Shown here: piece by piece, positions 51,063-58,866 of the stretch
Layout: each line of letters starts with the position of its first letter
How positions within the stretch are numbered: position 1 is the stretch's first letter
DNA from: Halorubrum sp. 2020YC2
GTDB lineage: Archaea > Halobacteriota > Halobacteria > Halobacteriales > Haloferacaceae
DNA length: 64,000 bases
Assembly (NCBI RefSeq): GCF_018623055.1
Contig: NZ_CP076019.1
Span: 744,001-808,000, forward strand
Direction: 5' to 3'
Position numbers and translations under genes: made by a program
The notes under the pieces: generated by a model
The model's input: only the letters and a program-made list of their open reading frames with translations
What the model was told of the DNA's origin: nothing
Databases searched by the model: none

Positions 51063-52346
51063 ATGGACGTACTCGACGTCGCGGCGCGCGCGACAGCGAC
51101 CGGGCCGGTGTGCGACGCCTGTCTCGGCCGGGTCGTCGCGGACCGGAGCTTCGGGCTGTCGAACGCCGAGCGCGGGTCGGCGCTCCGGGTCTCGCTCTCG
51201 CTGCGCGACGACGAGGACCACGAGCCGGTCGAAACGGAGGAGTGTTGGGTCTGTGAGGGGCGCTGCGCGGAGTTCGACGAGTGGGCCGAGCGCGCCGCGG
51301 CGGCGGTCGAGGGGGTCGAGTTCGCCACGTACAACGTCGGCACGCGTCCCCCGCCGCTGATCGAGGAGAACGAGGCCCTGCTCCGCGCGGACGCCGGTCT
51401 CGACGAGGACGCGGGCGAGCCGTTAAAGTCGGAGTTCAACCGCGAGGTCGGCAAGCGGGTCGGCCGCCGCACCGACGCCGAGGTGTCCTTCGACCGCCCG
51501 GACGTCCAGTTCACGATCGACTTAGCCGAAGACGAGGTCGACGCCAAGATCAACTCCACCTTCGTCTACGGGCGGTACCGGAAGCTGGAGCGCGACATCC
51601 CGCAGACGGAGTGGCCCTGCCGCGAGTGTAAGGGCTCGGGGCGGCAGGGCGCGGACCCCTGCGACCACTGCGGCGGCTCCGGCTACCTCTACGACGACAG
51701 CGTCGAGGAGTACACCGCGCCCGTCGTCGAGGACGTAATGGACGGCACCGAGGCGACGTTCCACGGCGCGGGCCGCGAGGACGTCGACGCCCTCATGCTC
51801 GGCACCGGCCGCCCGTTCGTGATCGAAGTCGAGGAGCCGCGCCGGCGCCGGGTCGACACCGACCGCCTCCAGTCGGACATCAACGCCTTCGCGGACGGGG
51901 CGGTCGAGGTCGAAGGACTCCGCCTCGCGACCTACGACACCGTCGAGCGCGTGAAGGAACACGACGCAGCGAAGCGCTACCGCGCGCAGGTGACGTTCGA
52001 CGCCGACGTCGACGCCGACGCGCTCGCGGACGCGGCCGCGGAACTGGAGGGCGCGACCGTCGAGCAGTACACCCCGAACCGCGTCGACCACCGCCGCGCG
52101 AGCATGACGCGCGAGCGCGAGGCCTACGAGGTGACCGCCGAACTCGACGACCCGCGCCACGCCACCGTCGAGGTCCGCGGCGAGGGCGGGCTCTACATCA
52201 AGGAGCTGATATCGAGCGACGAGGGGCGGACCGAGCCGAGCCTCGCCGGCCTGCTCGGCGTCGGCGCCGAAGTCGCCGCGCTCGACGTGCTCGCCGTTGA
52301 GGGGGAAGACGAGCCGTTCGAGCGCGAGGAGTTCTTCCGGGAATAG
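51063..52346 (+). CDS. pus10: tRNA pseudouridine synthase Pus10
   Basis: 427 residues. An N-terminal zinc module (VCDACLGRVV; CWVCEGRCAEF), a THUMP-like region, a second Cys cluster (WPCRECKGSGRQGADPCDHCGG) and the catalytic domain with AGREDVDALMLGTGRPFVIEVEEPRRR (catalytic Asp). It makes pseudouridine 54/55 in archaeal tRNA. The C-terminal TVEVRGEGGLYIKELISSDEGRTEPSLAGLLG is the family end. Confidence 0.95.
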   Translation: MDVLDVAARATATGPVCDACLGRVVADRSFGLSNAERGSALRVSLSLRDDEDHEPVETEECWVCEGRCAEFDEWAERAAAAVEGVEFATYNVGTRPPPLIEENEALLRADAGLDEDAGEPLKSEFNREVGKRVGRRTDAEVSFDRPDVQFTIDLAEDEVDAKINSTFVYGRYRKLERDIPQTEWPCRECKGSGRQGADPCDHCGGSGYLYDDSVEEYTAPVVEDVMDGTEATFHGAGREDVDALMLGTGRPFVIEVEEPRRRRVDTDRLQSDINAFADGAVEVEGLRLATYDTVERVKEHDAAKRYRAQVTFDADVDADALADAAAELEGATVEQYTPNRVDHRRASMTREREAYEVTAELDDPRHATVEVRGEGGLYIKELISSDEGRTEPSLAGLLGVGAEVAALDVLAVEGEDEPFEREEFFRE

Positions 52347-52398
52347 CGCCCGCTCGCGGCGGTCGTTCTCGCGGACCGGCGCGGACCAACGGGATTTA

Positions 52399-52414
52399 TC
52401 TGACGCGCGTCAGA
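52399..52414. promoter_or_regulatory. 16-bp palindrome between TATA box and start of the stress gene
   Basis: TCTGACGCGCGTCAGA is perfectly self-complementary. A TATA-like TTTATC (52395-52400) and the leaderless ATG at 52424 flank it, the position expected of a repressor operator. Confidence 0.55.
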
Positions 52415-52423
52415 CGCTCGCGT

Positions 52424-53128
52424 ATGAACGGGAGCGACGCCGACGGTGGGAGCACCCGAGAGGGCGGGACTCGGAGCGGCGGCGCCCGCGGCGGATCGAG
52501 CGACTCGACCGCGAGCGGCGGCTCCGCCGGCGCCGACTCGCTCGCGGTCGGGGACCCGGTGATCGGTCCCGCGGTCGACGAGGCGAGCGGGGTCCCGACC
52601 GCGGCCGACGTGTCGCTGAACGGCGCCGACCGCGCGGAGCGCCCCGACCGCGTCTCCTCGATCCTCGTCGCCGTCGGTCCCGGTCCGCACTCGGGGGCGA
52701 CCGTCGACGTCGCGCGCGAGATAGCGAACGCGACCGAGGCGTGGCTCGAACTGTTCCACGTCGTCCCCTCGGACGCGGCGCTGGCCGACGCCGGACCCGA
52801 CGAGGACGCGAGCGGAACGGCCGCGCCCGCCGCCGGCGACGCGGCCGAAACCGACTACGCCGCGGCCGGCGAGCGGCTCCTCGACGCGGCCGAGGAGCGG
52901 CTCGGCGGGTTCGACCGCGCCGACCGGTGGCTCGTCGAGGACCGGACCGCGGCCGGCGCTATCGTCGAGCAGTCGCCCTACTACGACCTCGTCGTCGTCG
53001 GCGCGCCCACGACGGGGACCGTCGGCCGGTTCGTCTTCGGCTCCACCACCGACACGGTCGTCGGCGACGCCGAGGTCCCGGTCGTGGTCGTCGAGGCCGA
53101 CGGATCGACCGCGCTCGACGCGGCGTAG
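52424..53128 (+). CDS. universal stress protein family, long N-terminal extension
   Basis: 234 residues. The first 75 are a low-complexity acidic/Ser/Gly stretch. The UspA domain follows (SSILVAVGPGPHSGATVDVAREIANATEAWLELFHVV; YDLVVVGAPTTGTVGRFVFGSTTDTVVGDAEVPVVVVE). The ATP-site pattern G-x2-G-x9-G-S/T is only loosely kept (GAPTTGTVGRFVFGST). Probably a stress-response nucleotide-binding protein. It has its own promoter with a palindromic operator-like site. Confidence 0.85.
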   Translation: MNGSDADGGSTREGGTRSGGARGGSSDSTASGGSAGADSLAVGDPVIGPAVDEASGVPTAADVSLNGADRAERPDRVSSILVAVGPGPHSGATVDVAREIANATEAWLELFHVVPSDAALADAGPDEDASGTAAPAAGDAAETDYAAAGERLLDAAEERLGGFDRADRWLVEDRTAAGAIVEQSPYYDLVVVGAPTTGTVGRFVFGSTTDTVVGDAEVPVVVVEADGSTALDAA

Positions 53129-53232
53129 GTCCGGCTCACGCAGGTCTCCGCCTCCCCGCGCTCGCCGCCGACTCCGTCGGGCCCCGCCCGCTTGCTTCTC
53201 GCGTGCCACCTGTTCTCTCCCCGCCGACAGCG

Positions 53233-53240
53233 TTAAATTA
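53233..53240 (+). promoter_or_regulatory. TATA-like box of the trp operon
   Basis: TTAAATTA lies just upstream of the paired TGTACA boxes and predicts a start near 53262, leaving a leader of about 28 nt before trpD. Confidence 0.55.
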
Positions 53241-53241
53241 G

Positions 53242-53257
53242 TGTACATACTTGTACA
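53242..53257. promoter_or_regulatory. paired TGTACA (TRP-box-like) operator of trpDFEG
   Basis: TGTACA at 53242-53247 and again at 53252-53257, centres exactly 10 bp apart (one helical turn), downstream of the TATA-like box. TGTACA is the core of the TRP boxes bound by TrpY in methanogens. The site would let a tryptophan-responsive repressor block initiation. Confidence 0.6.
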
Positions 53258-53289
53258 TCACAACGCGGAATACTACATCGGTGGACACA

Positions 53290-54342
53290 ATGAATCTCAA
53301 CGACACGGTCGAGCGCGTGACGGACGGGACGGATCTGACCCTCGAAGAGTCGCGCGAGGCCGCGCGGCTCGTCTTCGAAGAGGCGACTGATGCCCAGATC
53401 GGGGCGCTGCTCGCCGCGCTCCGCGCGAAGGGCGAGACGGAGACCGAGATAGCGGGCTTCGCGCAGGGGATGCGCGACGCCGCACGGACGATCGAGCCCG
53501 AGCGCGAGCCGCTCGTCGACACCTGCGGCACCGGCGGCGACGACTACGACACGATCAACGTGTCGACGACCGCCGCCATCGTCGCCGCGGGCGCAGGCGT
53601 TCCGATCGCCAAGCACGGCAACTACTCGGTCTCCTCCTCGTCGGGCAGCGCCGACGTGCTTGAGGTCGCGGGCGCCGACGTCGAGGCCGAGCCGCCGGCC
53701 GTCGAGGGCGCGATCGAGGACGACGGGATCGGGTTCATGCTCGCGCCCGTCTTCCACCCGGCGATGAAGGCCGTCATCGGCCCCCGCAAGGAGCTGGGAA
53801 TGCGGACCATCTTCAACGTGCTCGGGCCGCTCACCAACCCCGCCGGCGCCGACGCGCAGGTGCTCGGCGTGTACGACCCGGACCTGGTCCCCACGATCGC
53901 GCGGTCGCTCGCGCACATGCCCGTCGAGCGCGCCCTCGTCGTCCACGGCGCCGGGATGGACGAGATCGGGATCCACGACGAAACCGTCGCCGCCGAGGTC
54001 GACGGCGAGGAGGTCACGGAGTTCACGATCGCGCCCGAGGACCTCGGTCTCGACCGCGCGCCCATCGACGACGTCGCGGGCGGCACGCCCGAGGAGAACG
54101 CCGCGGACCTCCGCGGGGTCGTCGACGGCTCCGTGACGGGACCGAAGCGCGACCTGATTCTGGCGAACGCGGGCGCAGCGATCTACGTCGCCGGCGAGGC
54201 CGACACGCTCGAAGCGGGCGTCGAGCGCGCGGCCGAGGCGATCGACTCCGGCGCGGCCGCCGAGAAGTTCGCGGCGCTCTGCGGCGACGACGAGTCGCTC
54301 GCGGCCGACGCGGGGGCGACGACCGCGGAGGACGACGACTGA
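53290..54342 (+). CDS. trpD: anthranilate phosphoribosyltransferase
   Basis: 350 residues. Family motifs: LVDTCGTGGDDYDTINVSTTAAIVAAGAGVPIAKHGNYSVSSSSGSADVLE, then FMLAPVFHPAMKAVIGPRKELGMRTIFNVLGPLTNPAGADAQVLGVYD and ALVVHGAGMDEI. It attaches phosphoribose to anthranilate. The ATG at 53290 (MNLNDTVERVTDG) was chosen; upstream codons would fall inside the operator. First gene of trpDFEG; its stop overlaps trpF (TGATG). Confidence 0.96.
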   Translation: MNLNDTVERVTDGTDLTLEESREAARLVFEEATDAQIGALLAALRAKGETETEIAGFAQGMRDAARTIEPEREPLVDTCGTGGDDYDTINVSTTAAIVAAGAGVPIAKHGNYSVSSSSGSADVLEVAGADVEAEPPAVEGAIEDDGIGFMLAPVFHPAMKAVIGPRKELGMRTIFNVLGPLTNPAGADAQVLGVYDPDLVPTIARSLAHMPVERALVVHGAGMDEIGIHDETVAAEVDGEEVTEFTIAPEDLGLDRAPIDDVAGGTPEENAADLRGVVDGSVTGPKRDLILANAGAAIYVAGEADTLEAGVERAAEAIDSGAAAEKFAALCGDDESLAADAGATTAEDDD

Positions 54343-54986
54343 TGGCCCGGGTGAAGATCTGCGGGATCACCCGGGAGGCCGACCTCCGCGCCGCGGTCGA
54401 CGCGGGCGCCGACGCGATCGGCATGATCACCGAGGTGCCGGTCGACTCGCCGCGCGAGGTCGACCCGGCGAAAGCGGCCGAACTGCTCGCGGACGTGCCC
54501 CCGTTCGTCACCGCGACGCTCGTGACGATGCCCGACTCCGCGGAGCGCGCGGTCGAACTCGCCCGCACGGTCGCGCCCGACGCGATCCAGCTCCACGGCG
54601 AGTGGACCCGAGACGAACTGCGGTACGTGCGCGCGGAGACGGAGCGCAAGGTGCTGCTCACGGTCGACGCCGACGACCCGGCGCGCGCCGAGGAGTTCGA
54701 CGGCGCGGTCGACGCCCTGGTCGTCGACTCCACCGACGACTCGGGCGCCGGCGGCACCGGCGAGACGCACGACTGGCGCGCGACCGGCGAGCTGGCGGCC
54801 CGGCTCACCACGCCGGTCGTGCTCGCGGGCGGACTCACGGCCGACAGCGTTGCCGAGGCGGTCCGCGTCGCGGACCCCTTCGCCGTCGACGTCGCCTCGG
54901 GCGTCGAGATCGAGGAGGGCCGGAAGGACCACAACGCGGTGGCCCGCTTCGTCGCCAACGCGGGCCGGGAGATGGAGCTGGCATGA
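54342..54986 (+). CDS. trpF: phosphoribosylanthranilate isomerase
   Basis: 214 residues. VKICGITREADLRAAVDAGADAIGMI begins the TIM barrel, with catalytic Cys in KICGIT and Asp in ALVVDSTDDSGAGGTGETHDW. PVVLAGGLTADSVAEAVRVADPFAVDVASGVEIEEGRKD closes the phosphate site. It carries out the Amadori rearrangement to CdRP. It overlaps trpD and trpE. Confidence 0.95.
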   Translation: MARVKICGITREADLRAAVDAGADAIGMITEVPVDSPREVDPAKAAELLADVPPFVTATLVTMPDSAERAVELARTVAPDAIQLHGEWTRDELRYVRAETERKVLLTVDADDPARAEEFDGAVDALVVDSTDDSGAGGTGETHDWRATGELAARLTTPVVLAGGLTADSVAEAVRVADPFAVDVASGVEIEEGRKDHNAVARFVANAGREMELA

Positions 54987-56680
54987 GCGCTCCGGCCCCC
55001 TCGCTCGACCGCTCGAAGGCCGAGTTCGTCGACCTCGCCGCGGACGCCGAGAAGCCGGTCGTCGTCCGCGCGTCCGCGACGCTGGACGCCGACGTGACTC
55101 CGCTCGGCGCGTACGCGACCCTCGTGGGCGACAGCCCGTACGGGTTCCTCCTCGAATCCGGCGAGAAGGTCGCCTCCAGCGACCCCGACGGGGCGTTCAC
55201 CTCGGGCGGGAAGGCCGACAGACACGCTCGCTACTCGTTCGTCGGCTACGACCCCGAGGCGGTCGTCTCGGTCCACCCGGACCGCACCGAGGTGACCGAA
55301 CTCGGGCCCGCGGCCAGGTTCGTTGGCGACGGCGCCGCCGACGATTCGAGCGTCGCCGGGGACCGAAGCGCCGAGGGAGAGCTGGGTCCCGGCGCGGGCG
55401 ACGCGGTCGACCGCGTCCGGGCGGCGTTCCCCGACGTGAGCCTGCGCGGCTTCCCCGACACCGATCGCCAGATCCTCTCGGGCGGGTTCGTCGGCTTCCT
55501 CGCGTACGAGGCCGTCTACGACCTCTGGTTAGAGGAGGTCGGCGTCGAGCGCCCCGAGACCGAGTTCCCCGACGCGGAGTTCGCGCTCACGACCCGGACG
55601 GTCGTCTTCGACGAGCGCGAGGGCAGTGTCGAACTCGTCTTCACGCCGGTGATCGGCGTCGACGACGACCCGGGGGCGGCCTACGACGACCTCGTCGCGG
55701 AGACCGAGCGGGTCGCGGCCGAACTGCGCGAGGCCGCGCCGCCGGACCCCGACGGGATCCGCGTGCGGGAGGAGTCCGCGGACCCGCGCGAGGAGTACGA
55801 GGAGGCGGTCCGGACCGCCAAGCGACACGTCCTCGACGGCGACATCTATCAGGGGGTGGTCTCGCGGAGCCGGGAGCTCCGCGGCGAGGTCGACTCGCTC
55901 GGACTGTACGCGGCGCTGCGCGACGTGAACCCCTCGCCGTACATGTACGTGCTGCGCCACGACGACCGGACAGTCGTCGGCGCCAGCCCCGAGACGCTCG
56001 TGTCGGTGAAAGGCGACCGGATCGTCTCGAACCCGATTGCCGGCACCTGCCCGCGCGGGACCAGCCCGGTCGAGGACCGGCGGCTCGCGGGCGAGATGCT
56101 CGCGGACGGGAAGGAGCGCGCGGAGCACACGATGCTCGTCGACCTCGCGCGCAACGACGTGCGCCGCGTCTCGGAGCCGGGCTCCGTCCGCGTCGAGGAG
56201 TTCATGAACGTGTTGAAGTACAGCCACGTCCAGCACATCGAGTCAACCGTGACGGGGACGCTCGCGCCCGGTTCCGACGCGTTCGACGCGACGCGCGCGA
56301 CGTTCCCGGCGGGGACGCTCACCGGCGCGCCGAAGGTGCGCGCGATGGAGATCATCGACGACCTCGAAACGACCCCGCGGGAGGCGTACGGCGGCGGCGT
56401 CGGCTACTACTCGTGGACCGGCGACGCCGACTTCGCGATCGTGATCCGGACCGCGACGCTCGACGCGTCGGGCGACGGGTCGACCGTCGGCGTCCGGGCG
56501 GGCGCGGGCCTCGTCGCGGACTCCGACCCGGCCGCGGAGTACGAGGAGACCGAACAGAAGATGGACGGCGTGTTGACCGCGATCGACCGGATCCGCGAGG
56601 AGGCGACCGAGGGCGGCGGCGCGGCCGACCGGTCGGGGGACGACGAGCCGCTCGCGACCGGCCCGGAGGGCGAGCGATGA
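54983..56680 (+). CDS. trpE: anthranilate synthase component I
   Basis: 565 residues. After the N-terminal domain (ASATLDADVTPLGAYATLVGDSPYGFLLESGEK) comes the chorismate-binding core: KRHVLDGDIYQGVVSRSREL, NPSPYMYVLRHDD, SNPIAGTCPRGTSPVEDRRLAGEMLADGKERAEHTMLVDLARND, FPAGTLTGAPKVRAMEIIDDLE and AYGGGVGYYSW. It makes anthranilate from chorismate with TrpG. ATGA overlap at both ends. Confidence 0.96.
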   Translation: MSAPAPSLDRSKAEFVDLAADAEKPVVVRASATLDADVTPLGAYATLVGDSPYGFLLESGEKVASSDPDGAFTSGGKADRHARYSFVGYDPEAVVSVHPDRTEVTELGPAARFVGDGAADDSSVAGDRSAEGELGPGAGDAVDRVRAAFPDVSLRGFPDTDRQILSGGFVGFLAYEAVYDLWLEEVGVERPETEFPDAEFALTTRTVVFDEREGSVELVFTPVIGVDDDPGAAYDDLVAETERVAAELREAAPPDPDGIRVREESADPREEYEEAVRTAKRHVLDGDIYQGVVSRSRELRGEVDSLGLYAALRDVNPSPYMYVLRHDDRTVVGASPETLVSVKGDRIVSNPIAGTCPRGTSPVEDRRLAGEMLADGKERAEHTMLVDLARNDVRRVSEPGSVRVEEFMNVLKYSHVQHIESTVTGTLAPGSDAFDATRATFPAGTLTGAPKVRAMEIIDDLETTPREAYGGGVGYYSWTGDADFAIVIRTATLDASGDGSTVGVRAGAGLVADSDPAAEYEETEQKMDGVLTAIDRIREEATEGGGAADRSGDDEPLATGPEGER

Positions 56681-57270
56681 AGGTCGTCGTCGTCGACAAC
56701 TTCGACTCGTTCACGTACAACCTCGTCGAGTACGTCTCCGACCAGACGGTCGACGGGGAGCCGGTCGCCGTCGAGGTGTTCAAGAACACCGCGTCGCTCG
56801 ACGATATCGAGGCCGCGGACCCCGACGCGGTGATCATCAGCCCCGGCCCGGGGCACCCGAAGAACGAGCGCGACGTGGGCGTGACGATGCCGGTGTTGCG
56901 CGACCTCTCGCAGCGGGTGCCGACGCTCGGCGTGTGCCTCGGCCTGGAGGCCGCCGTCCACGAGTACGGCGGGACCGTCGGGCACGCGCCCGAGCCGGTC
57001 CACGGCAAGGCGTTCCCGGTCGAGCACGACGGAGAGGGCGTGTTCCGCGGACTCGACCAGGGGCTTCGGGCCGGCCGGTACCACTCGCTGGCGGCCACCG
57101 AGGTGCCCGACGCGTTCGCCGTGACGGCCACTACGGACCACGACGGCGAGGAGATCGTGATGGGGATCCGGCACCGCGAGCGCCCGATCGAGGCGGTACA
57201 GTTCCACCCGGAGAGCGTGTTGACCGGGTCGGGCCACGACCTCGTCCGGAACTTCCTCACCGGCGTCTGA
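56677..57270 (+). CDS. trpG: anthranilate synthase component II (glutamine amidotransferase)
   Basis: 197 residues. VVVDNFDSFTYNLVEY, IISPGPGHPKNERD, nucleophile region LGVCLGLEAAVHEYGG (Cys of the triad; the usual HQ after CLG is LE) and AVQFHPESVLTGSGHD with the catalytic His-x-Glu. It supplies ammonia to TrpE. Last gene of the operon, converging with moaB. Confidence 0.95.
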   Translation: MKVVVVDNFDSFTYNLVEYVSDQTVDGEPVAVEVFKNTASLDDIEAADPDAVIISPGPGHPKNERDVGVTMPVLRDLSQRVPTLGVCLGLEAAVHEYGGTVGHAPEPVHGKAFPVEHDGEGVFRGLDQGLRAGRYHSLAATEVPDAFAVTATTDHDGEEIVMGIRHRERPIEAVQFHPESVLTGSGHDLVRNFLTGV

Positions 57271-57282
57271 GGCGCTGGCGCG

Positions 57283-57960
57283 TCAGGTTTCGCCGCCCGT
57301 CGATCCGTCGTCGGCCGCTCCGCCCTCGTCTGCTTCCTCGTGACCCGTCGCTCCGCCCTCGTCTGCTTCCTCGTCGTCGACCCCCCGCCCCGCGAGGCCG
57401 ACGAGGTGGCCGATCTCGGGGAGGATCACCTCGTCGACGCCGAGCCGGACCGCGTTCTCGGAGCCGGGGAGACAGAACACGGGCGTCGCGGAGACGACTC
57501 CCGCCGTCGCGCGCGACCCGACCGTCCGCGTGCCGACCTCCTCGTAGGAGAGCCGGCGGAACAGCTCTCCGAACCCGGGGAGCGGCTTCGCGAGCAGTCC
57601 GCGGACCGCCTCCGGCGTGACGTCGTCGGGCGTGACGCCCGTGCCGCCGGTCGTCACCACCGCGTCCGTGTCCTTCCGGCGGGCCAGCCTGTCGACGGTC
57701 CCCTGAACGCTGTCGTAGTCGTCCGGGATTAGCTCCCGGACCGCGACCTCGTGGCCCGCCTCCTCGAAGGCGGTCGCGACGTAGTCGCCGGCCGGGTCCT
57801 CGTCCGCGGTCCGCGACGACGACACCGTGACGACCGCGACCGCGACCGACTCCACGTCGTGGTGATGGTGGTCGTGGCCGGAGTCGTCGTCGCCGTAATG
57901 GTGATGCCCCTCGTCGTCGCCGTGATGCCCGGTCTCGGAACCGTCACCGTGGTCGGTCAT
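57283..57960 (-). CDS. MoaB/Mog-type molybdenum cofactor protein with His-rich N-terminus
   Basis: 225 residues. Residues 1-36 are packed with His and acidic residues ([26 protein letters not shown]), a likely metal-binding arm. The MoCF domain follows: [51 protein letters not shown] and [25 protein letters not shown]. It probably adenylates or stabilises molybdopterin. The C-terminus has an acidic repeat (EEADEGGA twice). Confidence 0.88.
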   Translation of the reverse strand: MTDHGDGSETGHHGDDEGHHHYGDDDSGHDHHHHDVESVAVAVVTVSSSRTADEDPAGDYVATAFEEAGHEVAVRELIPDDYDSVQGTVDRLARRKDTDAVVTTGGTGVTPDDVTPEAVRGLLAKPLPGFGELFRRLSYEEVGTRTVGSRATAGVVSATPVFCLPGSENAVRLGVDEVILPEIGHLVGLAGRGVDDEEADEGGATGHEEADEGGAADDGSTGGET

Positions 57961-58026
57961 GCGTCCGGGTTCGTCGCCCTCGTCAAAACACCTCTCGGTC
58001 GAGGGTGCCGGAGTCGGAGACGCGAC

Positions 58027-58443
58027 TCAGGGCCAGTCGTCGCGGGCCTGTTCCTCGGGCGCCTCGTCGGCCGCCTCGCCGGTCGCGAGGGTCCAGCCCG
58101 CGGCCTCGGCGGCGTCCTCGACGTGGAGGAACTCCCAGCCCGTCGCCTCCGCGACCGCCTCGTCGTCCTCGTCGACCCCCACGAAGACGTGCCGATCCGT
58201 GTCGAACTGCCCGGTGATGTTCTCTAAGCTCTCCTCGACGCCGCGCGGTCCGGAGAAGAAGTCCTGTCGCACGCGGTGTTTCCGCGTGAAGTTCGTGACG
58301 ACGTAGGTCGGCTTCTCGCTGACGACCCCGACGTACTCCGTCCACTGTCGGGCGTTGTTGAACACCGCGTTGGGGTCCGCGAGCGCTTTCAGCGCCTCCA
58401 ACTCGAACGCCAGCGTCATGTCTGTGGATCCGCCGCTGTCCAT
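58027..58443 (-). CDS. 138-aa haloarchaeal protein of unknown function
   Basis: MDSGGSTDMTLAFELEALKALADPNAVFNNARQWTEYVGVVSEKPTYVVTNF is a compact alpha/beta start. The core contains NITGQFDTDRHVFVGVDEDDEAVAEATGWEFLHVEDAAEAAGW, resembling a small response-type fold. A second possible start is the Met at MTLAFEL. It resembles the haloarchaeal DUF7124 group (number from memory). No partner. Confidence 0.7.
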   Translation of the reverse strand: MDSGGSTDMTLAFELEALKALADPNAVFNNARQWTEYVGVVSEKPTYVVTNFTRKHRVRQDFFSGPRGVEESLENITGQFDTDRHVFVGVDEDDEAVAEATGWEFLHVEDAAEAAGWTLATGEAADEAPEEQARDDWP

Positions 58444-58501
58444 GCGCCTCGCTTACCCCCCGCCGGCGAAAACAACTTCGCTTCCGCCCGGGCGGCGACC
58501 T

Positions 58502-58572
58502 GACCGGCCACCGCGGCCCGAGCGCCGCTACCGCGCCCGACCGGCCACCGCGGCCCGAGCGCCGCTACCGCG
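58502..58572. repeat. 37-bp tandem duplication at the end of the 71-aa gene
   Basis: GACCGGCCACCGCGGCCCGA, continuing to CGCTACCGCG, occurs at 58502-58535 and 58539-58572, identical over 34 nt. The second copy contains the stop codon region of the 71-aa gene, so the downstream copy is an intergenic duplicate of the gene's 3' end. Confidence 0.8.
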
Positions 58573-58780
58573 ACCGGACGAGGTAGTAGTCGGTGAACTT
58601 CACCACGTCGCCGTCGTCGAGGTCGCCGGTCTCCGGCGCGGTCCACGGCTTGCCCGCCAACTCCCGCACGACGCCCTGCTCGTCGTCGGCCAGTTCGTCG
58701 TAGTGCCTGACCCGCGCGTCGGCCGGGACGCGACCGGTCCGGCGGAGCCGCAGCCGTCGCCCGGTGTCTCTGAGTGACAT
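58565..58780 (-). CDS. 71-aa small protein
   Basis: MSLRDTGRRLRLRRTGRVPADARVRHYDELADDEQGVVREL, ending DDGDVVKFTDYYLVRSR. The basic N-terminus and acidic middle are unusual in this proteome. It is monomeric-looking, beta-rich and without cysteines. An ATTAATAATG TATA-like element (58794-58803) lies upstream on the minus strand. Family not recognised. Confidence 0.6.
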   Translation of the reverse strand: MSLRDTGRRLRLRRTGRVPADARVRHYDELADDEQGVVRELAGKPWTAPETGDLDDGDVVKFTDYYLVRSR

Positions 58781-58866
58781 ATGGTACCATACAACATTAT
58801 TAATCATAAACGTTTCGCGGCGCCCGTCGCCGCGACGAGCGTCGCCGCGAACGCGACGGCGGCGGT

